Part shown: positions 37,069 through 45,791 of the stretch, one piece after another
Numbering within the stretch: the first letter of the stretch is position 1
Layout: each line of letters opens with the position of its first letter
Source: JBHHUI01 sp965248775
GTDB lineage: Bacteria > Chloroflexota > Anaerolineae > Anaerolineales > JBHHUI01
NCBI GenBank assembly: GCA_965248775.1
Contig: OZ252150.1
Coordinates: forward strand, 4,960,001-5,024,000
Length of the DNA: 64,000 bases
Direction of reading: 5' to 3'
The notes under the pieces: model-generated
Told to the model about the DNA's origin: nothing
Database searches by the model: none
What the model saw: the letters and a program-made list of their open reading frames with translations, nothing else
Position numbers and translations under genes: made by a program

Positions 37069-38436
37069 CTAGGCTATAGCATGGATTGGAATATCTTCCG
37101 GGAGGGAGTCTGCCAGACGTGTGTGTAGCTTCCCTTGCATGGACCAGGGGCCAGTCTGGGTGATCTCCACCTTCACGAGCAGGCCTTTGCGGTCAGTTGG
37201 GTCATCGAAGAAGACTAATTTATTGGTATCGGTGCGGCCGCGCCACTTGCCTTTGTGGTTGTCCTCGACGAGAACTTCGACAGTCTGGCCGAGATATCGA
37301 TGGTTAATGCCAGCCTGCACTTGCGCCTGCATCTCATCCAGCGTACTGTGGCGCCGCTCTTTTTCTTCGGTGGGCACGTCATCCTGCATGCGGCGCTCCG
37401 ACACAGTGCTGGGGCGGGGAGAATATTTCGCGATGTGGACTTTGTCCAGCTTCAGCTCCGCAAGCAGATCGTAGGTGCGCTGGAACTGTAGCGTGGTCTC
37501 GCCCGGGAAGCCGACAATAATATCGCAGGCAATTGAGCCGCTGGGCATACGCTCGCGGATACGGCCAACTAACCGGCGGTAATCCTCCGCTGTATACCCG
37601 CGCTTCATATTGGTGAGCACTTCATCATCACCGGCCTGGACGGGCACTTCGATATGGGGCGTAACCTTTGGCAGCTCCGCTACAGTATCGAGCAACTCGT
37701 CGGTCATGTAACTTGGATGCGATGTCAAGAAGCGGATGCGCTCCAGCCCATCGATTTCGTGGACGACCTGGAGCAGCTGCTCTAGATTTGGCCCGTCCGG
37801 TACATCGTAACCGTAGCGGTCCACAATTTGGCCGAGTAGCGTAATCTCTTTCACGCCTTGCGTTACGAGCGCACGCACTTCGGCCGCTATTTCTCCGACC
37901 GGCCGTGAACGTTCGATCCCCCGCCGGAACGGGATGATACAAAACGTGCAAGCGTGCGAGCAACCGTACACAACCGGCACATGCGTGCTCACCAGGTTGC
38001 GCTGTTCGTGGAGCGGTAACACCAGGTCGGCATCCTGCAATGCATAGCGATTTTGGGTGGATTGCTCATCTAGCGCCAGCCCCTCGCGTTCGAGCAAATG
38101 CTGCACCATCGGTCCCGGCTCGGAGGGTGCCATGAAGACATCCACCGCCGGAAAAGCAGCCTGTACTTTCGCATTGCCTTTCACGCCCACCAGGCAACCC
38201 ATCAGTCCAACGATCACATCCGGCCGATGATGCTTTTTGAGATGGCTCACCCGATGCAACCATCCGAGGGCCTTGTCCTCGGCGTGTTGGCGCACAACAC
38301 AAGTGTTAAGCACCAATACATCAGCGTCGACGGGAGAGGCAGCCGACTTAATGCCGAGTTTTTCCAACTCGGAAGCCAGGCGTTGTGAGTCGGCTGTGTT
38401 CATCTGGCAGCCGAGGGTTTGGATGTGATACTTCAT
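37069..38436 (-). CDS. miaB: tRNA-2-methylthio-N6-dimethylallyladenosine synthase
   Basis: A methylthiotransferase of about 455 residues that adds the 2-methylthio group to i6A37 of tRNAs reading UNN codons, using SAM and two [4Fe-4S] clusters. The N-terminal UPF0004 domain has TLGCQMN, a second Cys in LNTCVVRQHAEDK and a third in GLMGCLV. The radical-SAM cluster is CSHACTFCIIPFRRG (CxxxCxxC). A C-terminal TRAM domain follows (GQTVEVLVEDNHKGKWRGRT). The MiaB versus MtaB/RimO choice rests on the overall pattern. The ATG at 38436 gives the typical start MKYHIQTLGCQ; an ATG at 38454 is possible. It is the last gene of an operon-like minus-strand run. Confidence 0.93.
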   Translation of the reverse strand: MKYHIQTLGCQMNTADSQRLASELEKLGIKSAASPVDADVLVLNTCVVRQHAEDKALGWLHRVSHLKKHHRPDVIVGLMGCLVGVKGNAKVQAAFPAVDVFMAPSEPGPMVQHLLEREGLALDEQSTQNRYALQDADLVLPLHEQRNLVSTHVPVVYGCSHACTFCIIPFRRGIERSRPVGEIAAEVRALVTQGVKEITLLGQIVDRYGYDVPDGPNLEQLLQVVHEIDGLERIRFLTSHPSYMTDELLDTVAELPKVTPHIEVPVQAGDDEVLTNMKRGYTAEDYRRLVGRIRERMPSGSIACDIIVGFPGETTLQFQRTYDLLAELKLDKVHIAKYSPRPSTVSERRMQDDVPTEEKERRHSTLDEMQAQVQAGINHRYLGQTVEVLVEDNHKGKWRGRTDTNKLVFFDDPTDRKGLLVKVEITQTGPWSMQGKLHTRLADSLPEDIPIHAIA

Positions 38437-38467
38437 TGCAAAGAATTCTACCATGTAGGCTGGAGCA

Positions 38468-39148
38468 TTATCGGGTGCTGGAAAGCCAATTTACAACGAT
38501 TTCTGCGATGTGATCCATCGCTGTTGGCACATTCATGTAGAAATCTGTCGGTGCATTGGGATCAGCCGTGTCGGTGGCAGCGCGGATCTCGAGATAGGGT
38601 AACTGGCTAAACGCGAAGGCGCGCGCTCCGCCAGCCCCTTCCCAGGCGACGACCAGCGCACCCGTGTTGCGCTGCAATTCCTCACTACGGGCAGGATCAA
38701 CAATGTCATCGTCCCCGCTGGCAATGGGGCCGAAGAGCAGGTTGAAAGAATAATCATCTGTAGGCATGGCTCGCAACGCAGCCAGCATATCTGGATCACC
38801 TGCAAAGGAGGGGGTAGGATGCTCGTTGAAGCGGTTGTAGTAATCGTGCTCGATGGTCTCCGTCCCAATTACCACATCGCTAACGCTGACATCAGCAGCC
38901 AAAGCCCCACAGGTGCCGGCGCAGATCACTGCATGCCAATTATTCCCAGAATCCAATAAGTGCTGCGTCTGCACTGCGAATTGAACTTTTCCGTTTCCGC
39001 CAAGGGCGACGGTGAGGTGGAGCGAATCTACTTGTGCAACCGGAAGTCGGCCAATCGAAGTTTGGGTAGATTCATGACCACGCGCGGCGCAACCCCTCAG
39101 GAATGCATCCATCTCTTTTTGTAATGGCGTGACGAGCAGAACGGTCAT
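38468..39148 (-). CDS. 5'-methylthioadenosine/S-adenosylhomocysteine nucleosidase-like protein
   Basis: A 226-residue phosphorylase/nucleosidase-superfamily protein. It starts MTVLLVTPLQKEMDAFLRG, with the catalytic-type Glu in the N-terminal loop. It then has ICAGTCGALAADVSVSDVVIG, GPIASGDDDIVDP (substrate-loop region) and AWEGAGGARAFAF, corresponding to the EMEGAA ribose-binding motif, followed by a late Asp (ATDTADPNAP). It likely cleaves SAH, MTA or 5'-deoxyadenosine. Its ATG is overlapped by the upstream aminotransferase stop (ATGA). Next to radical-SAM MiaB, it could clear inhibitory 5'-deoxyadenosine and SAH. Confidence 0.85.
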   Translation of the reverse strand: MTVLLVTPLQKEMDAFLRGCAARGHESTQTSIGRLPVAQVDSLHLTVALGGNGKVQFAVQTQHLLDSGNNWHAVICAGTCGALAADVSVSDVVIGTETIEHDYYNRFNEHPTPSFAGDPDMLAALRAMPTDDYSFNLLFGPIASGDDDIVDPARSEELQRNTGALVVAWEGAGGARAFAFSQLPYLEIRAATDTADPNAPTDFYMNVPTAMDHIAEIVVNWLSSTR

Positions 39149-40278
39149 GGACGCGAGGCCTTCGATAGCGTTGCAAGCAATTCGCCGAAGCGTTCTAACC
39201 CAAGTTGCAGCGCTGCTTGTTCGCCACCCCCCGCGCCCATGCGCACATATTGTGGCAGCCCATATGCCGAGCCGGACAGGACAAACGTGGAGTAGGGCGG
39301 CTGAAACAGCTTCTCGGCGATGGTGTCGCCATCAATGGGGAGATCGAGCCGGCAAAGGCCGATTAAGCCGGCTTGGGGATGCTGCCACGACAAGCCCGGC
39401 TGTGCGCGGATGAAGGCGTCGATGAGGTGCAGGTTGTGCTGCCCATCCTGGCGCGCACCTCGCAAAGCAGACTTGTAACGCTCAGCCCGCAACGCAATAT
39501 CCGCGATGGCTTCCCCCATGATGTTCATAATCTCGCTGGTATTCTCACGCAGAACCAATGCGTCGAAAACAACCTGCGGCTCGCGGCATACCAGCCAGCC
39601 CGTGCGCAGGCCTTGCAAGCCGAGCACTTTCGAGACACTGCCGGTGCTGATCCCACGCTCATAATCGTTCACGATGCGCGGAGTCGGATCTCCTCTCCAT
39701 TCAAGATCGGCATACACCTCATCGCAAAGCACATAAGCGCCCACGCGCGCAGCCATGACAACGATACGCTCGATCTCGTGAGTCTCGAGCACGCTCCCGG
39801 TGGGGTTGTTCGGATTGCATATGAAGATCAAGCGCGTGCGGTCAGTGATGAGTTCTTCAAGTTGCGCCAGATCGAAACGCCAACCGTCTGCCTCGTGTCG
39901 CCGTAGCCGACGCACCTTTGCTCCAATCGCTTCAGCGAGTACAAGCGGCTGTGGCCAGTCGGGGACATCCACAATCATCTCGTCGCCCGGTTGCACAAGC
40001 TGGCTGATAGCCAGGAAGTTGGCTTCGGCAGTACCGGCGGTGATGAGGACATCATCCAATGCAACGTCATAACCCATCCTCGCGATGACTTTTTCACGCA
40101 GGGCGGGCAACCCCCAAAACGATTCGTTATTCCAATCCAAGCTCAGGTTTGGGTCGAGATCGGGGATGAACTCCTCCAGGCGGGACGATGCGCTCTGCGA
40201 AAATACGACCGAGGCTTTTGGCTGGTTATCCCAGGCGGCCAGCAGTGTCTCGAAGAGTTTGTGCGTTTTTACATGCAA
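39145..40278 (-). CDS. PLP-dependent aminotransferase, class I/II
   Basis: A 377-residue fold-type I aminotransferase. Visible signatures are the TAGTAEANF segment that contacts PLP phosphate, ICNPNNPTGSVL (Asn that stacks on the cofactor), LCDEVYADLEW (Asp pairing with the pyridine N) and SVSKVLGLQGLRTGW, with the Schiff-base Lys in SKVLG. A C-terminal Arg for substrate carboxylate is plausible in QYVRMGAGG. Substrate unknown; given the neighbouring nucleosidase, a role in methionine salvage transamination is one possibility. The stop overlaps the next gene's start. Confidence 0.9.
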   Translation of the reverse strand: MHVKTHKLFETLLAAWDNQPKASVVFSQSASSRLEEFIPDLDPNLSLDWNNESFWGLPALREKVIARMGYDVALDDVLITAGTAEANFLAISQLVQPGDEMIVDVPDWPQPLVLAEAIGAKVRRLRRHEADGWRFDLAQLEELITDRTRLIFICNPNNPTGSVLETHEIERIVVMAARVGAYVLCDEVYADLEWRGDPTPRIVNDYERGISTGSVSKVLGLQGLRTGWLVCREPQVVFDALVLRENTSEIMNIMGEAIADIALRAERYKSALRGARQDGQHNLHLIDAFIRAQPGLSWQHPQAGLIGLCRLDLPIDGDTIAEKLFQPPYSTFVLSGSAYGLPQYVRMGAGGGEQAALQLGLERFGELLATLSKASRP

Positions 40279-40284
40279 GGTGGC

Positions 40285-40950
40285 TTAGCGTTTTCGCAAT
40301 TCCTGCTGCCAGGAGTCGGCCAGATGTTGTGTCGCCTCGTGGCGTTTTGCGGTTTCTTGCAACAGGTGCAGCACTTTGCGGGCTGTTGATGGATCATCTG
40401 TGGGAACGTCGTGTAATAAGACGTGAATTGTGATGATGCCTGAGCTATCCGGTGCATGCACATAGAGCCAATTGAGCGCCCGCACAGCATCTTCGAGGGC
40501 GAACGTGACGCTGAAACCTCGAAGGCGTCCCGTGGATAGATAGTCTGCCGCGCTGTAAATGTCGAATGCTTTTTTTCGTGCGTGGAGGGCCTTTATGTGT
40601 GGTTTCGCCCCATCAAGGAACCTCTCCTCTGCGGCTTGGATCGTGGCGAATGCCTCTGCTGCACGACGCTCTCCTTCGTTGTCGTCGAGGCGAGTGAGCG
40701 TGATCTCGTTCTCGGAAGTTGGAATCAAAAACTCATAAGTGAAACGCCAATTATAATAAGTATTGCATTTCGGGCACTTCTTCAGGCAGCGATTCCCCCC
40801 GCCGGTGTTGTCGTCAAAGAACGGCGCGCCGACAATCTCCAATTTGCTCTCTTCTTTGGGGATGGTGCCGGATTCCCCCATCCCGCTCCAGAAGGCATAG
40901 CTCTCATCCGGGATGTGTTTGCAGATAGAGCACTTCTCGTGGCGTTTCAA
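40285..40950 (-). CDS. Zn-ribbon-containing protein of unknown function
   Basis: About 221 residues. The longer open frame (to 41208) runs through the methyltransferase gene and is a shadow; the real start is probably the TTG at 40950, overlapping the TGA of that gene (TTGA). The first residues are MKRHEKCSICKH, and a second Cys pair is CLKKCPKCNTYYNW, together forming a zinc ribbon of about 60 residues. The rest is alpha-helical and charged (RLDDNEGERRAAEAFATIQA, TARKVLHLLQETAKRHEAT). I recognise no specific family. Co-transcription with the methyltransferase is likely. Confidence 0.72.
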   Translation of the reverse strand: MKRHEKCSICKHIPDESYAFWSGMGESGTIPKEESKLEIVGAPFFDDNTGGGNRCLKKCPKCNTYYNWRFTYEFLIPTSENEITLTRLDDNEGERRAAEAFATIQAAEERFLDGAKPHIKALHARKKAFDIYSAADYLSTGRLRGFSVTFALEDAVRALNWLYVHAPDSSGIITIHVLLHDVPTDDPSTARKVLHLLQETAKRHEATQHLADSWQQELRKR

Positions 40951-41741
40951 TCTAGTTGGCCCACGATAAGTAGTTTTCCCAGATCGAAAGTAGGGTTGCC
41001 CTCTTCTTCGCGAGGGTTCAGCCATTCGCGCGCAATGCCGGGTGCGTGCTGCAGCAATGCGCGCAGCTGGCCGCGATTTAATTCCGGGACACTCATGCGC
41101 GCGACCCAGGGCTCGAAACGTATTGCCATACGGGAGGTTTCGACATGTTCGACAGTCAGACCGGCTGCTTTGAAAAAGGATTGCCAGTCGGCGCTGCTGT
41201 ATTCCCAACCGTGGCTGGGATCCCGCAATTTCTCATAGGCATTAATGTAGCGTGCGTGCGCAACTTTCGAAGGAGTGATATTGTCGATCAGCGCCAGCCT
41301 CCCGCCCGGGCGCAGCAAGCGTGCACATTCGCGTACGAACAGTGGCACATCTGCAAAGTGATGGGCCGCAACCCGGCAGGTGACGGCCTCGAAGACATTC
41401 GCTTGCCAGGGCAGGCTGTGAACATCAGCTTGGACGTAGGTCACTGCATTGAAATTGTTGGAGTGCAAGGAACGGCGCGCAGCTCGCAACATGGGGTAGG
41501 TCAGGTCACTCGCGACCACTGCGCCTGCCAGCGGAGCCAGCGCCAGCGCAGTGTGTCCGCCGCCGGTTGCCAGGTCCAACACCCGAGCTTGCGGAGCCAG
41601 ATCGAGCAATGCAACCATGTGATCGAGGGTGGCGTCGCCACGATGGTCACGACTCTGCACATACGCCTCGGCGTGCGTCCCGAATTGGCGCTGTATCAGC
41701 GAGCGTTCGTCGGATGGGCGATTGGAAGGAGTCATCTGCAA
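40947..41741 (-). CDS. Class I SAM-dependent methyltransferase
   Basis: A 264-residue methyltransferase of the UbiE/type-11 kind. Motif I is VLDLATGGGHTALALAPLAG, followed by VVASDLTYPMLRAARR (acidic residue for SAM ribose), YVQADVHSLPW (adenine contact) and FVRECARLLRPGGRLALIDN. The C-terminal part is variable and would set substrate choice, which I cannot assign. First gene of the minus-strand run that ends with miaB; the divergent LysM gene starts 97 bp away. Confidence 0.9.
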   Translation of the reverse strand: MQMTPSNRPSDERSLIQRQFGTHAEAYVQSRDHRGDATLDHMVALLDLAPQARVLDLATGGGHTALALAPLAGAVVASDLTYPMLRAARRSLHSNNFNAVTYVQADVHSLPWQANVFEAVTCRVAAHHFADVPLFVRECARLLRPGGRLALIDNITPSKVAHARYINAYEKLRDPSHGWEYSSADWQSFFKAAGLTVEHVETSRMAIRFEPWVARMSVPELNRGQLRALLQHAPGIAREWLNPREEEGNPTFDLGKLLIVGQLD

Positions 41742-41838
41742 GCAGGTATTATATGTGCAATAAAGATCGCACGCCCCAATCGGTTGAAATAATAAGCGAT
41801 GGGTCGTGAGGTAAAATACAAACAGGAACTAAATAAAA

Positions 41839-42876
41839 ATGTCTGAGAATCAAGGTGTCGAAGTAAAACGCTGGCGTGCAATCATCTTTTGGCGAGCACT
41901 GCTGGTGTTGGTTATATTGGGAATCATTGCCGGCATTTTCTATGTCTTTCGGCAGTTTACATCCGGCGCATGGGAGCTATTTGCTACACCGACGGCGACG
42001 CCCACATTCACGGCTACCCCAGTTGTACCAACTGCAACGCTCTTTGTTCCGTCTGACACCCCCACGGTCACTCCCTCCGAGACACGCAGTGGCCCTGAAA
42101 CATATACGGTGGAGGAAGGCGATATCCTTTCTCTCATTGCCGCAGATTACGAAGTCGACGTGCGCGATCTCGTAGCTTTCAATCTAGTACAGGGCATTGA
42201 TCTGACGAACGGAGTCGTGCAGCCCGGTCAGGAAGTGATCATTCCGCCACCCGAATTCGAACGACCGACCTCTACGCCGATTGCAACCGGCTTGGCCCCC
42301 GGCTCAGAGATTGAATACACTATCCAGCCCGGTGATTTCCTCGGCGGTTTAGCCGAGGCCTACAACACGACGATCGATGCCATTATTGAAGCAAACGAGG
42401 ATCTAGAGAACCCGGACGATATCAAGATCGGTCAGATCGTCATCATTCCTTACGACGTAATCCTGTTGACTTTCACTGCGACGCCGTCTGCCACAGCGAC
42501 AGCAACTCAAGATGCAACGGCTGTGGCTGCCTCTACGGCCGATATCTGTGGCGTGATCTGGAACGACTCCAATGGGAACGCCTCCATTGATGATAGCGAG
42601 TCTCCCATTGTCGGCGCGTTCGTCGATCTGTTCGACAGTGCAGGTAAAGCGGTGTTCACTTCCACTGCGGATGGGCAGGGTCGCTATTGCTTTGTGGGCG
42701 TCGAACTCGGCGAATACGAAGTTGTGCAGCGCACGCCCACAGGTTTCGTGAGTACGAATGCAATCGCAGGCGTAGGCGGCGCACGCCTGAACGACGTCAC
42801 CATTGCGGTGAGCTTGACTTCAGCAGCCACACTCTACGAAAGCCACGACTTTCTCAATACGGTGATCACCCGTTAG
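41839..42876 (+). CDS. Membrane-anchored LysM protein with SdrD-B-like domain
   Basis: A 345-residue protein: a cytoplasmic N-terminus, a transmembrane helix (WRALLVLVILGIIAGIFYVF, about 18-38) and a Thr/Pro linker. Two LysM domains follow (YTVEEGDILSLIAADYEVDV..., YTIQPGDFLGGLAEAYNTTI...), each ending in QxVIIP. A second Thr-rich linker leads to a collagen-binding B-like domain (ICGVIWNDSNGNASIDDSES, GRYCFVGVELGEYEVVQ). LysM repeats bind N-acetylglucosamine polymers, so it probably sits at the cell wall or envelope. Typical of Chloroflexota. The stop is 9 bp from the convergent queG stop. Confidence 0.88.
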   Translation: MSENQGVEVKRWRAIIFWRALLVLVILGIIAGIFYVFRQFTSGAWELFATPTATPTFTATPVVPTATLFVPSDTPTVTPSETRSGPETYTVEEGDILSLIAADYEVDVRDLVAFNLVQGIDLTNGVVQPGQEVIIPPPEFERPTSTPIATGLAPGSEIEYTIQPGDFLGGLAEAYNTTIDAIIEANEDLENPDDIKIGQIVIIPYDVILLTFTATPSATATATQDATAVAASTADICGVIWNDSNGNASIDDSESPIVGAFVDLFDSAGKAVFTSTADGQGRYCFVGVELGEYEVVQRTPTGFVSTNAIAGVGGARLNDVTIAVSLTSAATLYESHDFLNTVITR

Positions 42877-42885
42877 TTGATCCTT

Positions 42886-44091
42886 CTAGCCGAGTTCAAT
42901 CCGTTCAAGCGCAGCTTCGATTTCAGACATTACATTTAGGTCGTTTTCTTTCGCACGTGCCCGTGAGAGTTCTTCGCGTGCTTGCAGGCTTGCGATCTCG
43001 CCGAGTGCCCATGCGGCGTGTGCGCGTACGACCGGCTCCTCCTCGACTGTTAGAGCCTCTGCCAGTGCTGGAACCGCGATCACATCCCTGGAATTGCCCA
43101 AAGCCACAGAGGCGTTGCGTAACAATCCGCGCCGCTTAGTTCGCTTGATGGGGCTGCCTCGGAATGTGCGGCTGAACTCCTCCTGTGACATGGCGAATAA
43201 CGCTGTCAATTCCGGGTTCGGTAAAGGCGCTCGTGGCGCAAAAACCGGGTCGAGATTGGCCTCGGCAAAGCGGACATTCCACGGGCACACATCCTGGCAG
43301 ATGTCACAGCCAAATACCCAATCGCCAATCCCTGCTCTCATATCTTCTTCGATCTCGCCCTTGGTTTCGATCGTCAGATAACTGATACACCGGCGACTAT
43401 CGACACGCCGTGGATCGGTGAGGATAGCGTCGGTTGGACAGGCCTCGATACAGGCCGTACAAGTGCCGCAATGATCCGTTGTAAGCGGCTCGTCGGGCGG
43501 CAATGGCACATCGAGCAGGATTTCCGCCAGTAGAAGCCAGGATCCGATCCTCGGATTGATCAGGTTTGTATTTTTTCCGATCCAGCCCAGGCCGGCGCGC
43601 TGAGCGAGTTCCCTTTCGAGCAGAGGTCCAGTATCCGTATAGATTTTGTGTACAATCGGACGACCTGCCTCTGTTGCGATGAATTCCACCAGCTCCTGTA
43701 AACGCTCCAGCAGCACATCATGGTAGTCATTATTCCAGGCATAACGTGCTACCCGACCGGTATGTTTTTCTGAGGTGTGCGGCCACTCTCCTTGGAAGTA
43801 GTTCACCGCCAATGTCAGGATAGACTCGCATTCGGGGAGGATCATGCGAGGGTCTGCGCGTCGCTCGCGAGCACGTTCCGTCGCCAGATAGCCCATCTCG
43901 CCGTGCATATCATCAGCCAGCCACTGAGCATATTCTTCTTGGTGGGGCGGGGTGTCAGGGGTGGTCACGCCGCACAGTGCGAAACCAAGCTTGGAAGCGC
44001 GTTGTTTGATCTGCTGCTTTAGGTTTAGGTTCCTGGCACTTGGGTCTTGCTGCGAGGCAGTCGGTTCGCTTTCTGGGAGCGTGGGCGACAT
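42886..44091 (-). CDS. queG: Epoxyqueuosine reductase
   Basis: A 401-residue cobalamin-dependent Fe-S enzyme that reduces epoxyqueuosine to queuosine in tRNA. The N-terminal domain has YTDTGPLLERELAQRAGLGW, with the conserved Asp/Glu that lies over cobalamin. Two [4Fe-4S] motifs follow: CGTCTACIEACPTDAI and CDICQDVCPW, with the extra Cys in RRCISYLTIE. A C-terminal HEAT-repeat segment (LRNASVALGNSRDVIAVPAL) completes the longer QueG form. A first stretch of about 20 residues is polar and variable, so the true start could be slightly downstream. Another tRNA-modification gene, miaB, is close. Confidence 0.94.
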   Translation of the reverse strand: MSPTLPESEPTASQQDPSARNLNLKQQIKQRASKLGFALCGVTTPDTPPHQEEYAQWLADDMHGEMGYLATERARERRADPRMILPECESILTLAVNYFQGEWPHTSEKHTGRVARYAWNNDYHDVLLERLQELVEFIATEAGRPIVHKIYTDTGPLLERELAQRAGLGWIGKNTNLINPRIGSWLLLAEILLDVPLPPDEPLTTDHCGTCTACIEACPTDAILTDPRRVDSRRCISYLTIETKGEIEEDMRAGIGDWVFGCDICQDVCPWNVRFAEANLDPVFAPRAPLPNPELTALFAMSQEEFSRTFRGSPIKRTKRRGLLRNASVALGNSRDVIAVPALAEALTVEEEPVVRAHAAWALGEIASLQAREELSRARAKENDLNVMSEIEAALERIELG

Positions 44092-44185
44092 GTGTTATCT
44101 CCAGGTGCCCTGCACTTGGAACCGAAGTATCATCTCAACATTATACGGGCCAGTCGGCCTATAATTTGTCATCGCGGAGGTGAGC

Positions 44186-44929
44186 TTGGAGCTGGAAGAA
44201 TATGGTCGAATGGCAGCATTGGAGGGCGAGCACTGGTGGTATCGTGGCATGCGCTCTTCACTACGCCGGGCAATTAACGATTTGAAACTGCCAACAAACG
44301 CTCGCATTCTGGATGCAGGTTGCGGCACGGGTGGAAACCTGGCATGGCTGGAGCAAACCGCGCCGGCATTCGGAATAGACTTTTCAGCCATGGCGCTCTC
44401 AAACGCATGTACAAAAACGAGCGCAGCATTAGTGCGCGCAGATATGTCCGCGCTGCCGTTTGGTTCCGGGAGATTTAATGTTGTTGTGTGCCTGGATGTC
44501 CTTTATCACAACAGCGTGAGCGATGATGAGAAAGCCTTGCTCGAGTTACACCGCATTCTTTCTCCGTCGGGCTGGCTCATACTGCGCGTTCCGTCCCACG
44601 ATTGGCTTCGTGGGTCCCATGATTCTCAGGTTCATACAGCCCGCAGATATAGTCGGAAGGGCTTGCGACGGAAACTACAACAGACAGGCTATACGCTTAA
44701 ACATCTTTCGCCAATTGGGATCTGGCTGCTACCAGTAGCCGTGCTGCGGCGAAGTTGGCAAATCGTATCTTCAAATGGCTCACTACACTCGGATGTTAAG
44801 CTGCCGAACAAAGTTATCAACAATATGCTCGGCGGCTTGCTTGCATGGGAGTCGCGGGTGGCAGCACAGCGTACATTACCGTGGGGACTGAGCCTGTACG
44901 CTATCGCACAAAAATCAGTAACGGTTTGA
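44186..44929 (+). CDS. Class I SAM-dependent methyltransferase (sugar/quinone type)
   Basis: About 247 residues. GGAGG at 44176-44180 is 5 nt before a TTG at 44186, a better start than the GTG at 44180, which overlaps the Shine-Dalgarno sequence itself. It begins ELEEYGRMAALEGEHWWYRG, a start common among methyltransferases beside glycosyltransferases. Motif I is ILDAGCGTGGNLAWLE, then FGIDFSAMAL, RADMSALPF and HRILSPSGWLILRVPS. It is followed 26 bp later by a GT2 gene, suggesting a pair acting on a lipid-linked sugar or polyisoprenoid. Confidence 0.88.
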   Translation: MELEEYGRMAALEGEHWWYRGMRSSLRRAINDLKLPTNARILDAGCGTGGNLAWLEQTAPAFGIDFSAMALSNACTKTSAALVRADMSALPFGSGRFNVVVCLDVLYHNSVSDDEKALLELHRILSPSGWLILRVPSHDWLRGSHDSQVHTARRYSRKGLRRKLQQTGYTLKHLSPIGIWLLPVAVLRRSWQIVSSNGSLHSDVKLPNKVINNMLGGLLAWESRVAAQRTLPWGLSLYAIAQKSVTV

Positions 44930-44955
44930 TTTGAACTTTCCGATCATTTAAAGAG

Positions 44956-45714
44956 ATGGAGAAAAATATAAATTTGCCGGGTGGAATCTCAGCCTGCTTC
45001 CCGGCCTTCAATGATGGCGGCACAATTGCCGGAGTTGTCAGGGCCGCGCTTGAGATTTTGCCGCAATTAACCGACAGTTATGAAGTAGTCGTGGTTAATG
45101 ACGGGAGCAGCGATCACACCGCAGCTGTGCTTGCCGAAATAGGGGCAAGGCATCCGGAGGTTCGCGTCATCGAACATGCGCGCAATCTGGGCTATGGCGC
45201 CGCGCTCCGCTCGGGTTTTCACGCTTCTACAAATGAGTGGGTTTTCTATACGGACGGCGATGCCCAATACGATCCGCGCGAAATGTTAACTTTAGCGGGT
45301 GCATTGACTCCTGAAATTGATGTTGTCAACGGCTATAAGATTGCCCGCCACGATCCGGTCTATCGCATTTTAATTGGAGCAATTTTCCGGCGTTTGGCGC
45401 GTGTCCTGTTCGGCATCCGTCTACGTGACGTGAATTGCGACTTTCGCCTGATGCGGCGCTCGTTGTTTGATCGTGTCAAGTTGGAATCAGATAGCGGGGC
45501 GATTTGTGTCGAGATGATCCGTAAATTTCAGGACGCAGACGCGCGTTTTGCCGAAGTGCCGGTCCATCATTATCCGCGCATGTATGGGCGCAGCCAAATA
45601 TTTAGTGTGCGGCGAATGATGCGTATCATTTGGCAACTAAGCATCGTTTGGTGGCAGCTCATCGTAAAGCGAGACCGCCGACCACAGACTGTGCCAACGG
45701 TTACACCTTCGTAA
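44956..45714 (+). CDS. Family 2 glycosyltransferase (dolichol-phosphate mannosyltransferase-like)
   Basis: A 252-residue GT-A glycosyltransferase. The nucleotide-binding start is ISACFPAFNDGGTIAGVV, then VVVNDGSSDHTAAVL, a GYGAALRSGF segment and the DxD-type metal site YTDGDAQYDP. The C-terminal part ends with QIFSVRRMMRIIWQLSIVWW, an amphipathic, possibly membrane-associated helix, without the extra membrane spans of some relatives. It probably transfers a sugar to polyprenyl phosphate. Cotranscribed with the upstream methyltransferase. Confidence 0.9.
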   Translation: MEKNINLPGGISACFPAFNDGGTIAGVVRAALEILPQLTDSYEVVVVNDGSSDHTAAVLAEIGARHPEVRVIEHARNLGYGAALRSGFHASTNEWVFYTDGDAQYDPREMLTLAGALTPEIDVVNGYKIARHDPVYRILIGAIFRRLARVLFGIRLRDVNCDFRLMRRSLFDRVKLESDSGAICVEMIRKFQDADARFAEVPVHHYPRMYGRSQIFSVRRMMRIIWQLSIVWWQLIVKRDRRPQTVPTVTPS

Positions 45715-45718
45715 TAAA

Positions 45719-45747
45719 AAAGGCGCGGGCTTTATGCTCGCGCCTTT
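45719..45747. terminator. Bidirectional terminator hairpin, copy 1
   Basis: AAAGGCGCGGGC, loop TTTAT, GCTCGCGCCTTT: a 12-bp stem with one G-T wobble. On the minus strand it is followed by six T (TTTTTTATT), so it terminates the MNT/HEPN operon; on the plus strand it ends the glycosyltransferase. A copy with one changed base lies at 46576-46604, at the end of uvrA. Confidence 0.83.
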
Positions 45748-45791
45748 CGTCAAATGCAAATCAATGTCGCATTTCTGAGTATATGCCGGAA

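Noticed and set aside
40951..41208. N-terminal extension of the Zn-ribbon protein.
   Set aside because: It lies entirely inside the methyltransferase gene and is Arg-rich in the way of antisense or out-of-frame readings.
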